Shown: positions 6,345 to 13,309, counted from the stretch's first letter. The stretch is DNA of 13,757 nucleotides from an uncultured Butyrivibrio sp. (GCA_910577605.1 CAJTON010000008.1:16183-29939), one strand, 5' to 3'. Translations and numbers: made by a program. The notes: generated from the sequence alone by a model not told the origin.

Positions 6345-7389
6345 CGCAAAGCCTCTCCTTTTTGATTGCCTCCCTCGATTTCTTGATGTCGCGTCCGACG
6401 ATCAGCATTATTACAATGCTGACAAGAAAAGGAATATAATATGTCGATAACCTGTAAAGCACCATGCTTGAGCCTGCAAGGACCTTGCCGAAAACCGCCG
6501 CGAAAACCAGCGAAAACACTACCTCAAGCGAACCGACTCCGCCGGAGGTCGGAATAACGCCCATGATAAGCTGCATCAGCGCCGTGACCGTCAACGCCTG
6601 CCCAAAGCTTACGCCGCCCATATTTCCGCCCGCCGCGTATATCGCTATCATCGGGATAACATACCAGCAGGTCATTTTAAGAATATTCATCAGACTGAAA
6701 TTTATCCATGCCCTGGGACTTTTTATAATATCCTTAGTACCCTCGCGCAGCGATTCCGCCCAGCGTTTAAGCCTGAATTTCATACCCTCAAAACGCTCGC
6801 TGCGGAATATAAAATCTATTATTTTCAAAACGAAATTATGGAAACCTTTGAGCGCGCACATCAGTATCATACAGACGATGATCCCGATGCTCAGCCCCGC
6901 TCCAAGGTATATATATATGAAGGTTTCCGAAAAATTCCTTACCACAAAGGAATTGTTGAGCGCAAGCATAACAAGCGCGTAAACCACGATCACCGTCTTA
7001 TGGAAAACATACGGCATTGCCGTTATCGCGAAGCTTCTTCCCGAATCAATCCCCTTTGAGTGAAGATAGATCATCTGCGCAGGCTTTATCCCCGCCCCGA
7101 AGGTGGTCACATTAAAGAAAACGCACATATACGCAACCGCAACGCAGACGCGGAACTTCATCGGGTGTCCGTCGCGCCGCAGCAGATACGAATACAGTAT
7201 CGCGTCTATAAGATAATACATATTGCCAAGCACGACTATTCCCGCTAAAATAAACATATTAGTCTGCGCAAGCTGCTTTAATATATCTTTATATGAATCC
7301 TTAAAAAGAAAATAAAGTATCAAAAGCATAACCGCTACTATCGCCAGTTCTACGATAATTTTAATGCCTTTCTTCGCTTTATCGCTCAT
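6334..7389 (-). CDS. Lysylphosphatidylglycerol synthase/flippase-family membrane protein (UPF0104)
   Basis: A 351-aa polytopic membrane protein of the family that forms the flippase half of MprF and occurs alone as YbhN-like proteins. About seven to eight hydrophobic segments can be read, the first at residues 10-29 and later ones near 48-70, 83-97, 126-145, 156-180, 228-253, 262-282, 288-305 and 316-331. The family signature is visible as FGAGIKPAQM (97-106) and PTSGGVGSLEVVF (280-292). There is no C-terminal aminoacyl-transfer domain, so it is not a full lysyl-PG synthase. Lipid transport across the membrane is the family's expected role; the substrate is unknown. The start has AAGGGG 7 bp upstream. 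It lies 19 bp after the 114-aa gene and overlaps the 354-aa gene. Confidence 0.9.
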   Translation of the reverse strand: MSDKAKKGIKIIVELAIVAVMLLILYFLFKDSYKDILKQLAQTNMFILAGIVVLGNMYYLIDAILYSYLLRRDGHPMKFRVCVAVAYMCVFFNVTTFGAGIKPAQMIYLHSKGIDSGRSFAITAMPYVFHKTVIVVYALVMLALNNSFVVRNFSETFIYIYLGAGLSIGIIVCMILMCALKGFHNFVLKIIDFIFRSERFEGMKFRLKRWAESLREGTKDIIKSPRAWINFSLMNILKMTCWYVIPMIAIYAAGGNMGGVSFGQALTVTALMQLIMGVIPTSGGVGSLEVVFSLVFAAVFGKVLAGSSMVLYRLSTYYIPFLVSIVIMLIVGRDIKKSREAIKKERLCDDK

Positions 7390-7408
7390 GTATATTCCCC
7401 TTGTAAAA

Positions 7409-7753
7409 TTAATCCTCCGGATACTCCTTTATTATCCTTATTTTACCGATAATATGGCGGTTAAATATTTCCAGTTCCTCCGCCGGAATCCACAGTTCCT
7501 GATGATAAGTGTTTCCCACCGTATGAATTTCAAACTGCCTGATATATTCGTCGTCGATCTCAAATTCCGTCACATAGCCTCTATGGTCGTTATTATACTT
7601 CACATTCCACTGCGACGCAATCTCCGACGCGTATTTTTCGTTCAGAACCGGATAAAAAATCGGCTGCTCAGGCAGTCTTTGCGGATAGCCCTCATATCCG
7701 TCCGCCTTTATAAGCTCTAGCTCCCTCGTACCGACAGGTCTGTATAATATCAT
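7409..7753 (-). CDS. Small conserved protein, 'ADP-ribosylation/crystallin J1'-type annotation, ART-like fold possible
   Basis: A 114-aa cytosolic protein. I recall near-identical proteins in Clostridia and Bacilli annotated with the loose name ADP-ribosylation/crystallin J1; no biochemical role is known to me. The order of motifs, an N-terminal strand ILYRPVG with Arg5, then FYPVLNEKYA (33-42), GYVTEFEID (59-67) and HQELWIPAEEL (84-94) with Glu86, recalls the R/Y/E layout of small ADP-ribosyltransferase folds, but this is pattern matching only. The ATG has a perfect AAGGAGG 5 bp upstream. It heads a unit with the membrane protein and the 354-aa protein. A terminator hairpin of the tRNA-Arg gene ends only about 20 bp before its start, leaving little room for a promoter of its own. 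Confidence 0.85.
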   Translation of the reverse strand: MILYRPVGTRELELIKADGYEGYPQRLPEQPIFYPVLNEKYASEIASQWNVKYNNDHRGYVTEFEIDDEYIRQFEIHTVGNTYHQELWIPAEELEIFNRHIIGKIRIIKEYPED

Positions 7754-7770
7754 TTATGCCTCCTTAACGC

Positions 7771-7806
7771 AAAAAACCGACGATCTTCTATTGAAAATTG
7801 TCGGTT
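7771..7806 (-). terminator. Terminator hairpin after tRNA-Arg, possibly an attenuator for the next operon
   Basis: On the minus strand AACCGAC...GTCGGTT form the outer stem and the inner part ATTTTC/GAAGAT extends it, giving about 13 paired bases with one A-C mismatch, one G-T pair and a 4-nt loop (7775-7806), followed by a T-run. It begins 8 bp after the tRNA-Arg 3' end and ends about 20 bp before the next ATG. Confidence 0.88.
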
Positions 7807-7813
7807 CGCAAAG

Positions 7814-7887
7814 CGCGCCAGAGAGGATTCGAACCCCCGACACCACGGTCCGTAGCCGTGCGCTCTATCCAGCTGAGCTACTAGCGC
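7814..7887 (-). tRNA. tRNA-Arg (anticodon ACG)
   Basis: On the minus strand the acceptor GCGCTAG pairs with CTGGCGC (one G-T pair), the anticodon stem CACGG/CCGTG encloses loop CTACGGA (anticodon ACG, A34 normally edited to inosine), and the T-loop is TTCGAAT. The discriminator is G73 at 7814 and no CCA is encoded. It has its own promoter and terminator. Confidence 0.97.
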
Positions 7888-7917
7888 ATCCGCCGCAGAA
7901 TCTCTGCAACACGATAG

Positions 7918-7946
7918 ATTCTACAATGAATGAGCCGAATTGTCAA
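7918..7946 (-). promoter_or_regulatory. Sigma-A promoter of tRNA-Arg
   Basis: On the minus strand, a perfect TTGACA at 7946-7941, a 17-bp spacer and TAGAAT (5 of 6) at 7923-7918. The start near 7911 gives a leader of about 23 nt before the tRNA, containing a small GCAGA/TCTGC hairpin. It sits in the 79-bp gap after pncB. Confidence 0.88.
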
Positions 7947-7966
7947 GAGGTTTTTGGTATAAACTT

Positions 7967-9424
7967 TCAGGCGAACCTTGAAAGCATCGCCTGTTTCGTA
8001 TTGTAAAGCTCTACCGACAAGTCCACATAATGGGCGTGCGGATTATCAAAGCGCTGTTCCTCCGGCCACACCGTCGTCGCAAGCTGGTCCTTGACATACT
8101 GCTGGATCTCTTTAAGCTTTGGCAGCTTGTACACCAGCTCTCCGCCCGCAAAAATCTGCTTCTGAAGTCTTTCGCAGGTAAAGTTTGTAAAAGAGCGCCT
8201 TTTCCACGGCTTTATCTCGTCCATATACGGATAAGGCTTGGACGGGTCTATCTCCTCGTTCGCGAAGGTGATCACGTCCGCGATGCCGTACCCGCTTTCT
8301 TTATCGTATATCCTCCAAAGAGCCTTGAAGCCGGGATTGGTTATTTTCTCAACGTTCTCCGATATCTTTATTTTAGGCTCGAAGCTTCCGTCCTCTTTCT
8401 GGACTGCCGCGAGCTTATACACGCCTCCGAAGACCGGCTCTGACTTGGCGGTTATCATTCTTTCGCCTACGCCGTATGAATCGATTCTTGCACCCTGCTC
8501 GTTAAGCGAAGAAATGAGATATTCGTCGATGCTGTTGGAAACAACGATGTTGCAGTCGGCGCAATCCGTCGAATCAAGGATCTTTCTGACTTTTTTTGTC
8601 AGATAAGCCAAGTCGCCGCTGTCGATCCTCACGCCCTTGAGCCGATTTCCCATAGGCTCGAGAACCTCTTTTGCAACTTTTATTGCATTTTTTATACCGC
8701 TCTCAAGCACGCTGTAAGTGTCTATAAGCAGCACGCAGTTATCGGGGTACACCTCGGCGTACGCCTTGAACGCCTCGTATTCGCTGTCAAAAAACTGTAC
8801 GAAGGAATGCGCCATCGTTCCCACTGCCGGAACCCCGAACATCTCGTCCGAAAGCGTCGTCGCCGTAGCTCCCACTCCGCCGATAAAGCAGGCGCGCGCT
8901 CCGTATACCGCCGCATCCGCGCCCTGCGCCCTTCTCGCTCCGAACTCCATGACCGACGCGTTTCCGGCAGCCCTGACGATACGGTTCGCCTTGGTCGCGA
9001 TAAGCGACTGGTGATTGATCGTCAGAAGCAGCATCGTCTCTATAAGCTGCGCGTCGATAAGCGGAGCCACGACCGTGACAAGCGGCGTATTGGGATATAC
9101 GACTGTCCCCTCCGGAACTGCGTATACGTCCCCAGAAAATTTAAAATTTTTAAGGTATTCGAGAAATCCCTCGTCAAACATATTGCGTCCGCGAAGATAT
9201 TCAATGTCCTCGTCGTCAAAAGAAAGAGCCTGTATATATTTAACGAACTGCTCCAGTCCGGCGCATATGACAAAGCCTCCCTCGTCGGGATTCCTCCTGT
9301 AAAACATATCAAAAACGACTTTCTTTTCTTTAAGTCCCTTTACGAAATATCCGTTGCTCATGGTAAGCTCGTAAAAATCCATCAGCATCGTGAGATTACG
9401 CGTATCATCAAAAAATCTGCTCAT
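7967..9424 (-). CDS. pncB: Nicotinate phosphoribosyltransferase
   Basis: A 485-aa cytosolic enzyme that joins nicotinate and PRPP, with ATP hydrolysis, to give nicotinate mononucleotide in the NAD salvage (Preiss-Handler) pathway. The N-terminal DFYELTM (16-22), EFGARRA (160-166), GTMAHSFVQFF with the likely phosphorylated His206, and VRIDSGDLA (265-273) of the phosphate-binding region are all visible, and the length fits the long Firmicutes form. The ATG at 9424 has AGAGGA about 9 bp upstream. A sigma-A promoter at 9460-9488 and a 22-bp repeat over its -35 box suggest regulation by a repressor; NiaR would be the family-based guess. It is transcribed alone: the upstream small gene is 87 bp away. 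A 7-bp inverted repeat at the stop codon lacks a T-run. Confidence 0.96.
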   Translation of the reverse strand: MSRFFDDTRNLTMLMDFYELTMSNGYFVKGLKEKKVVFDMFYRRNPDEGGFVICAGLEQFVKYIQALSFDDEDIEYLRGRNMFDEGFLEYLKNFKFSGDVYAVPEGTVVYPNTPLVTVVAPLIDAQLIETMLLLTINHQSLIATKANRIVRAAGNASVMEFGARRAQGADAAVYGARACFIGGVGATATTLSDEMFGVPAVGTMAHSFVQFFDSEYEAFKAYAEVYPDNCVLLIDTYSVLESGIKNAIKVAKEVLEPMGNRLKGVRIDSGDLAYLTKKVRKILDSTDCADCNIVVSNSIDEYLISSLNEQGARIDSYGVGERMITAKSEPVFGGVYKLAAVQKEDGSFEPKIKISENVEKITNPGFKALWRIYDKESGYGIADVITFANEEIDPSKPYPYMDEIKPWKRRSFTNFTCERLQKQIFAGGELVYKLPKLKEIQQYVKDQLATTVWPEEQRFDNPHAHYVDLSVELYNTKQAMLSRFA

Positions 9425-9441
9425 TGGCTTTCTTCCTCTGA

Positions 9442-9457
9442 ATTAAAATATTTTAAT
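9442..9457. promoter_or_regulatory. 16-bp AT palindrome at the pncB transcription start
   Basis: ATTAAAATATTTTAAT is a perfect 16-bp palindrome beginning 3 bp after the -10 box of the pncB promoter, so it spans the predicted +1. It could be a second operator or simply AT-rich leader; all its bases are A or T, which makes chance more likely. Confidence 0.35.
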
Positions 9458-9459
9458 AC

Positions 9460-9488
9460 ATCGTAAACCTCTTTGCGATTTCTGTCAA
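9460..9488 (-). promoter_or_regulatory. Sigma-A promoter of pncB
   Basis: On the minus strand, a perfect TTGACA at 9488-9483, a 17-bp spacer and TACGAT (4 of 6) at 9465-9460. The start near 9453 leaves a leader of about 30 nt. The weak -10 with a perfect -35 inside a repeat suits a regulated promoter. Confidence 0.78.
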
Positions 9489-9504
9489 GACACTCGTAAA
9501 GACA
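9483..9504. promoter_or_regulatory. Candidate operator over the pncB -35 box
   Basis: The minus-strand segment TGTCTTTACGAGTGTCTTGACA contains two direct copies, TGTCTTTAC and TGTCTTGAC (8 of 9 identical, 12 bp apart), and also has palindromic ends TGTC...GACA with inner AC...GT. It covers the -35 hexamer exactly. A niacin-responsive repressor of the NiaR (3H-domain) type is a sensible candidate from gene context; I do not rely on a remembered consensus. Confidence 0.5.
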
Positions 9505-9511
9505 ACTTCCG

Positions 9512-9943
9512 TTACAGAAACGCGAGCAGCTCGTTCATAAAATCCTGCTCTATGCTTATCAGCTCAAAAACAAGATCCTTTATCTCCGATTCCGCGTTCC
9601 TGTACTTGTTGTTGAATTTGCTGAGAGACTTTATTCCCATATTACAGCCGTCCACCATAAGCTCGGCTATCCTGTCGCTGCCGTCGTTTATCATAAGCTT
9701 GACCTCCGTGCCGAACCAAGCCATCGCCATTGTGAGCTTATTCGGGTCCTCCTCGCTCTCTCCCTCACGGTTAAGTATCTTATGACACTCGTCGCCGATT
9801 TTTATATGCTTTTTGTCATAATCCTCAATGATTTTTTTGAGCTTTTCCTCTTTTACGAAGGGCAGCACCTGTTCCATGCTGTCCGTCGCGTTCTTGCATC
9901 CGCTGTTGCACTCCTTGAGAAGATTTATACTGTCCGAATTCAT
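9512..9943 (-). CDS. Uncharacterised 143-aa helical protein, possible ferritin-like bundle
   Basis: A 143-aa soluble protein, nearly all predicted helix by eye: heptad-like segments at about 5-30, 32-58, 68-98 and 101-141 suggest a four-helix bundle. Possible metal ligands are scattered (Glu11, Glu40, His46, Glu52, His54, Glu80, Glu119), and there are cysteines at 12, 16, 53 and 100, but no exact ferritin motif ExxH pair can be assigned. I recall similar unnamed proteins in Clostridia. The ATG at 9943 has GGGAGG 8 bp upstream; an ATG 18 bases earlier overlaps that ribosome site and is rejected. A sigma-G-type promoter lies 46 bp upstream of the ATG, so forespore expression is possible. The gene stands alone between hypE and pncB. 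Confidence 0.85.
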   Translation of the reverse strand: MNSDSINLLKECNSGCKNATDSMEQVLPFVKEEKLKKIIEDYDKKHIKIGDECHKILNREGESEEDPNKLTMAMAWFGTEVKLMINDGSDRIAELMVDGCNMGIKSLSKFNNKYRNAESEIKDLVFELISIEQDFMNELLAFL

Positions 9944-9988
9944 AAAAAATACCTCCCACATCTGATTTTGATGTCATGCATCTAAATC

Positions 9989-10017
9989 TAATATGGGAGA
10001 TTTACAAAAAAATATTC
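9989..10017 (-). promoter_or_regulatory. Sigma-G-type (forespore) promoter of the 143-aa helical protein gene
   Basis: On the minus strand, GAATA at 10017-10013, a 17-bp spacer and CATATTA at 9995-9989. It fits GMATR/CATNHTA at every position with the same spacer as the promoter at 5069-5097. The start near 9982 gives a leader of about 39 nt. I see no good sigma-A alternative in the 101-bp gap after hypE. Confidence 0.6.
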
Positions 10018-10044
10018 TTAAATTTCCGGCGCTTAACAGACAAA

Positions 10045-11019
10045 TCAGCATATTCTCGGCAATCCTTCACCCATAAGCGCGCTCACATTGCGCCTTCCGC
10101 CGATGCGCGTGCTCACTCCGCTCTTTTCGCACGCCGTGCCTATGATCGCCGCGTTCTCTCCGTATTTGCAGCCGCGCATGATACTGCACGCCCTTTCTGC
10201 CTGTTCCTTTGGCAGTACCGCTACAAGCCTGCCCTCGTTGCCCATATGCATTGTATCAAGCCCGAGGATCGCGGCAAATGAAGCCGTTCCAGAGGATACT
10301 GGTATACTATCCTCATAAATCTCAAAACCGCAGTTCGAGGCGGACGCAAGCTCATTAAGCACCGTCCCGAGTCCTCCCCTTGTCACGTCGCGCATCGCGT
10401 GAATATCCAGGCCCGCGTCAAGCATTGCGCTGACCATGCCGACTAACGGCGCGTTATCGCTTTCAATATCGTTTTCGATTCCCATGCGGTGACTGAGTAT
10501 CGCGGCGTGATGATCTCCGAGATTTCCCGAAAGCACGACGGCGTCTCCCGGTCTGCATAAAGCAGCCGATATATTCACATTCTCCGGCACAAAGCCCACG
10601 CCCGCGGTATTGATGTAAAGACCGCCCTTTCCTTCGATCACCTTCGTATCTCCGGCGATTATGGCGACTCCCGCCTCCTTCGCGGTATCAGCCGCCGAAG
10701 AGGCTATTCTTTCAAGCTGCTCAGTATCCATTCCTTCTTCTATTATAAAGCCGCAGGTGATATATTTCGGAAAAGCGCCGCGCATAAGCAGATCGTTCAC
10801 CGTACCGCAGATGCAGAGCCTTCCTATGTCGCCCCCCTTGTATTCAAGCGGCGTGACTACAAAGCTGTCCGTAGTGACGGCAATTTTTTTGCTGCCGTCA
10901 ACCACGGCGCAGTCCTCCGTCATGTCAAGCGCCGGATTGGAAAATCTCTCCGCAAAAACCTTGTCTATCAGTTCGGCAGTCGCCATTCCCCCGCTGCCGT
11001 GTGCAAGTGTGATTTTCAT
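10045..11019 (-). CDS. hypE: Hydrogenase maturation protein HypE
   Basis: A 324-aa cytosolic PurM-like ATPase that dehydrates the carbamoyl group on its C-terminal cysteine to thiocyanate and passes the cyanide to the HypC-HypD iron, for the active site of [NiFe] hydrogenases. The family start HGSGG (7-11), the TEDCAVVDG segment, AGDTKVIEGKG (about 142-152), MRDVTRGGLGT and the essential C-terminal PRIC with Cys324 are all present, so the protein looks complete and active. Its ATG overlaps the hypD stop as ATGA (11016-11019), with AGAGGT 5 bp upstream. It is the last gene of the hypCDE run; no strong terminator follows. The carbamoyl donor HypF is not in the window. Confidence 0.97.
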   Translation of the reverse strand: MKITLAHGSGGMATAELIDKVFAERFSNPALDMTEDCAVVDGSKKIAVTTDSFVVTPLEYKGGDIGRLCICGTVNDLLMRGAFPKYITCGFIIEEGMDTEQLERIASSAADTAKEAGVAIIAGDTKVIEGKGGLYINTAGVGFVPENVNISAALCRPGDAVVLSGNLGDHHAAILSHRMGIENDIESDNAPLVGMVSAMLDAGLDIHAMRDVTRGGLGTVLNELASASNCGFEIYEDSIPVSSGTASFAAILGLDTMHMGNEGRLVAVLPKEQAERACSIMRGCKYGENAAIIGTACEKSGVSTRIGGRRNVSALMGEGLPRIC

Positions 11020-12056
11020 GCTCTACCTCTTTTATTCTCAAAATAATTAAAGCAGCTTCCCTCCGAGGACACCATGCAGGCTCCCTGAGGATCGTCGGGC
11101 GAGCCGTAAAGCGGACATTCCACAGGCGAAATGCGTCCCGCTATGACCTCATGGCAGGAGCAGCCGTTACCGATTGCCGCGTCGGACAAAAGTCCCCCGC
11201 TTCCCGCGTCAAAAGCAGCATATTCGGGTCTGAGCCTTATTCCCGACATAGGTATTACTCCCATTCCGCGCCATGCCGCGTCGCAAGGCTCAAAATACCG
11301 CGCCACCTTCTCCTGCGCCTTCAGATTCCCCTCGCGGCTGACGGCGCGCGGATAGAAATTATAAACGCCGGCTCTGCCTTTAAGTCTTACAAGCGCGTAA
11401 ACGGCGGCAAGAAGCTCCTCTCCCTCAAAGCCCGCCACCACAAAGGGCAGCCCGTATTTATCCGACAACGGCTCAAACGCGCCGCTTCCGGTGATTACAC
11501 TCACATGACCGGGAGCGATGAAGCCTGATATGGCGTTCGGCTCGGAGCATATCCTGTCAATTACGGCGGGCATGGTTTTTAGCGCCGTAAGCAGCTTTAT
11601 ATTAGATATTGAGCGCGCGATCATCTCCTCGACCAAAATAGCGTACACCGGCGCGGTTGTCTCAAAGCCTACGGCGGCAAAAACATACTCTGTCCGGGGA
11701 TCGTCCTCGGCAAGCTTTATCACCTCAACAGGCGAATATACCATGCGCACGTTCGCGCCCTCCGCCGACGCTTCCCTCAGACTTTTTTCGCTTCCGCGCA
11801 CGCGCAGCATATCGCCGAAGGTCACTACGCAGGTATTCTCCCTCATGCTCAGCGCGACAAGCCTGTCTATATACGAGGATACCGTCACGCATACCGGACA
11901 GCCCGGTCCCGACACGAGCCTTATTTTGGGAGAAAGCATATCCGCGATCCCGTTTTTTGAAATAGAAGCCGTGTGAGTGCCGCATACCTCCATAAAAGTA
12001 AGAGGCTCCCCGTCATATCGGGCAAGCTCCTTTGCTATTTCCCGTAAGTCACGCAT
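11016..12056 (-). CDS. hypD: Hydrogenase maturation protein HypD
   Basis: A 346-aa cytosolic iron-sulfur protein that with HypC forms the scaffold on which the Fe(CN)2CO unit is built. The conserved motifs are intact: CGTHT with Cys25, GPGCPVC with Cys53 and Cys56, GFETTAP (130-136) and GFIAPGHVSVI (178-188). The C-terminal cysteines 299/301, 314, 327 and 335 supply the [4Fe-4S] ligands. The length is slightly shorter than many HypD proteins (about 360-370 aa), mostly at the C-terminus. Its ATG shares one base with the hypC stop (TAATG) and has GGAGGAG upstream inside hypC, so hypC and hypD are translationally coupled, fitting their 1:1 complex. Confidence 0.97.
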   Translation of the reverse strand: MRDLREIAKELARYDGEPLTFMEVCGTHTASISKNGIADMLSPKIRLVSGPGCPVCVTVSSYIDRLVALSMRENTCVVTFGDMLRVRGSEKSLREASAEGANVRMVYSPVEVIKLAEDDPRTEYVFAAVGFETTAPVYAILVEEMIARSISNIKLLTALKTMPAVIDRICSEPNAISGFIAPGHVSVITGSGAFEPLSDKYGLPFVVAGFEGEELLAAVYALVRLKGRAGVYNFYPRAVSREGNLKAQEKVARYFEPCDAAWRGMGVIPMSGIRLRPEYAAFDAGSGGLLSDAAIGNGCSCHEVIAGRISPVECPLYGSPDDPQGACMVSSEGSCFNYFENKRGRA

Positions 12057-12268
12057 TAAAGCTCCTCCAGTTCCCTGAAAAGCGAAAGCATATCCTCCGC
12101 TTCCTTTTGCTTTATTTTCTGCAATATCATTCCGGCATGTACAAGAACATAATCGCCGGGGCTCACATCTACGACTCCTGTATGAGCTTTTACGATATTT
12201 CCGTTATAATCGACCTCAGCAATATTATCCTTTATATTTTTTACTATTCCTGGCGAAGCCACGCACAT
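12056..12268 (-). CDS. hypC: Hydrogenase maturation chaperone HypC
   Basis: A small chaperone (70 aa with this start) that binds HypD and later the hydrogenase large subunit, carrying the iron unit through its N-terminal cysteine. The signature MCVASPG is at the start, VDVSPGDYVLVHAG follows at about 33-46, and the C-terminus is helical. I chose the ATG at 12268, not the in-frame ATG at 12274. The later start places Cys at position 2, which HypC needs after Met removal, and puts GGAG at a good 8 bp; from the earlier start the GGAG would be only 2 bp away. It lies 36 bp after the 334-aa gene. Family HypG is an alternative name for paralogs; one copy is seen here. Confidence 0.95.
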   Translation of the reverse strand: MCVASPGIVKNIKDNIAEVDYNGNIVKAHTGVVDVSPGDYVLVHAGMILQKIKQKEAEDMLSLFRELEEL

Positions 12269-12304
12269 ACTCATATCTCCATTCCTGTTTTCTAAAGCGG
12301 CGTC

Positions 12305-13309
12305 TCAATATTCTTGAGCGGCTGACTTTTTCCCCGATAAAAGAGCGTCAGCCCTTTTGCAGATGCCCGACTCCGCTCCGTAATTCTTGCGCGCGTATTC
12401 CTTTATCCTGTAAATTACGCCGTAGTCCTCAGCATCGGCATAATCCGACGCTTTGGCGCTCTGCTCCAAAAACAGGTCCAAAACTCCGGCTCCGTCGTCA
12501 AAAGAAGATATTCCGGGCTCCGGTTCGTCGTCAAGCAAAGCGTCCACTATAAGCGCCGCGCCCCTGTACTCTTTTGGAGTCATAGGTTCTTGCAGCCTTT
12601 CATATAAACGGGTCTTTCTGTAACAGTCTATTGCGGAATAATTCGGCAGCACTTCGTTGCAGACGCCGTTTTGTAAAAGCCAAAGCTCCTTTTCCCCGCT
12701 GTCTGCCTCAAGAAAGCTGTTGACGAGGAAAACCCTTCCCCAACCCTTTACCTTTTGGACCGCCTCAAAAAATTCCTCGTTTGAATTGCTCCACCCGCGC
12801 ATGATATATGCTGCATACAACGTAAATTCATCGCAGAGGGCAAGCGTCCGCACGCATTTTTTGAACTCCTCGCTGCCGTCGGTATTGAAAAGCTCCATTA
12901 CAGTCATGCCTATCTTTACCGCCTCAGCCTTTGACGCTCCTGCCGTCAGACCCGCGGCGAAATCGTGAAGATTCCCTGCGTCAAGTCTGTCCTTTTGTTT
13001 CATAATATAGTCCTGCAAGCTGTCGATATTCGAGAGCACATGCCCATTTACTGCAAATCTGTCCGCTTCTGCGGCGGCTTCCTCTTTTTTCCCCTCCGAC
13101 GCAAGCTCTATTATCCCGCAAAGCCGCTCGTATTCATCGCCGCCTGCATTGCCCGTAACGCCGCCGTGAAACATCATTATTCCGTCCATAGCGCCCGGCG
13201 CAAAACGTATTTTAGCTTCGCAGTCTTTCTCCGGCAGGGAAAAACCACTGGGAAGAAGCCCGTCGCCGCCGACCGACGACTTAATTATCTCATAGATCGA
13301 TTTTTCCAT
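12305..13309 (-). CDS. Uncharacterised 334-aa protein between thioesterase and hypC
   Basis: I do not recognise this protein with confidence. It is 334 aa, acidic, soluble and largely alpha-helical by eye, with no signal peptide or membrane segment. The N-terminal part holds a distinctive segment IRFAPGAMDGIMMFHGG (about residues 34-50). The middle and C-terminal parts look like helical-repeat or armadillo-like packing (RTLALCDEFTLYAAYIMRGW, IDALLDDEP-type stretches). I have a vague memory of similar Clostridia proteins carrying the misleading label limonene hydroxylase, which I would not transfer. The ATG has GGAGAGAGG about 5 bp upstream. It starts 27 bp after the thioesterase gene and ends 36 bp before hypC, so all are probably on one transcript. 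Confidence 0.83.
   Translation of the reverse strand: MEKSIYEIIKSSVGGDGLLPSGFSLPEKDCEAKIRFAPGAMDGIMMFHGGVTGNAGGDEYERLCGIIELASEGKKEEAAAEADRFAVNGHVLSNIDSLQDYIMKQKDRLDAGNLHDFAAGLTAGASKAEAVKIGMTVMELFNTDGSEEFKKCVRTLALCDEFTLYAAYIMRGWSNSNEEFFEAVQKVKGWGRVFLVNSFLEADSGEKELWLLQNGVCNEVLPNYSAIDCYRKTRLYERLQEPMTPKEYRGAALIVDALLDDEPEPGISSFDDGAGVLDLFLEQSAKASDYADAEDYGVIYRIKEYARKNYGAESGICKRADALLSGKKSAAQEY

Noticed and set aside
7968..7993. 7-bp inverted repeat at the pncB stop codon as a terminator
   Set aside because: The stem CAGGCGA/TCGCCTG has a 12-nt loop and is followed by AAAGTTTAT, not a T-run. It may be partly functional but cannot be supported.
8807..9466. 219-codon open frame on the plus strand
   Set aside because: It is opposite pncB, whose motifs are complete, and it reads as an Arg-rich shadow with no family features.
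9962..10044. Terminator after hypE
   Set aside because: A T-run is present at 10006-10012 but the only stem before it is weak and AT-rich. The T-run lies in the spacer of the sigma-G-type promoter.
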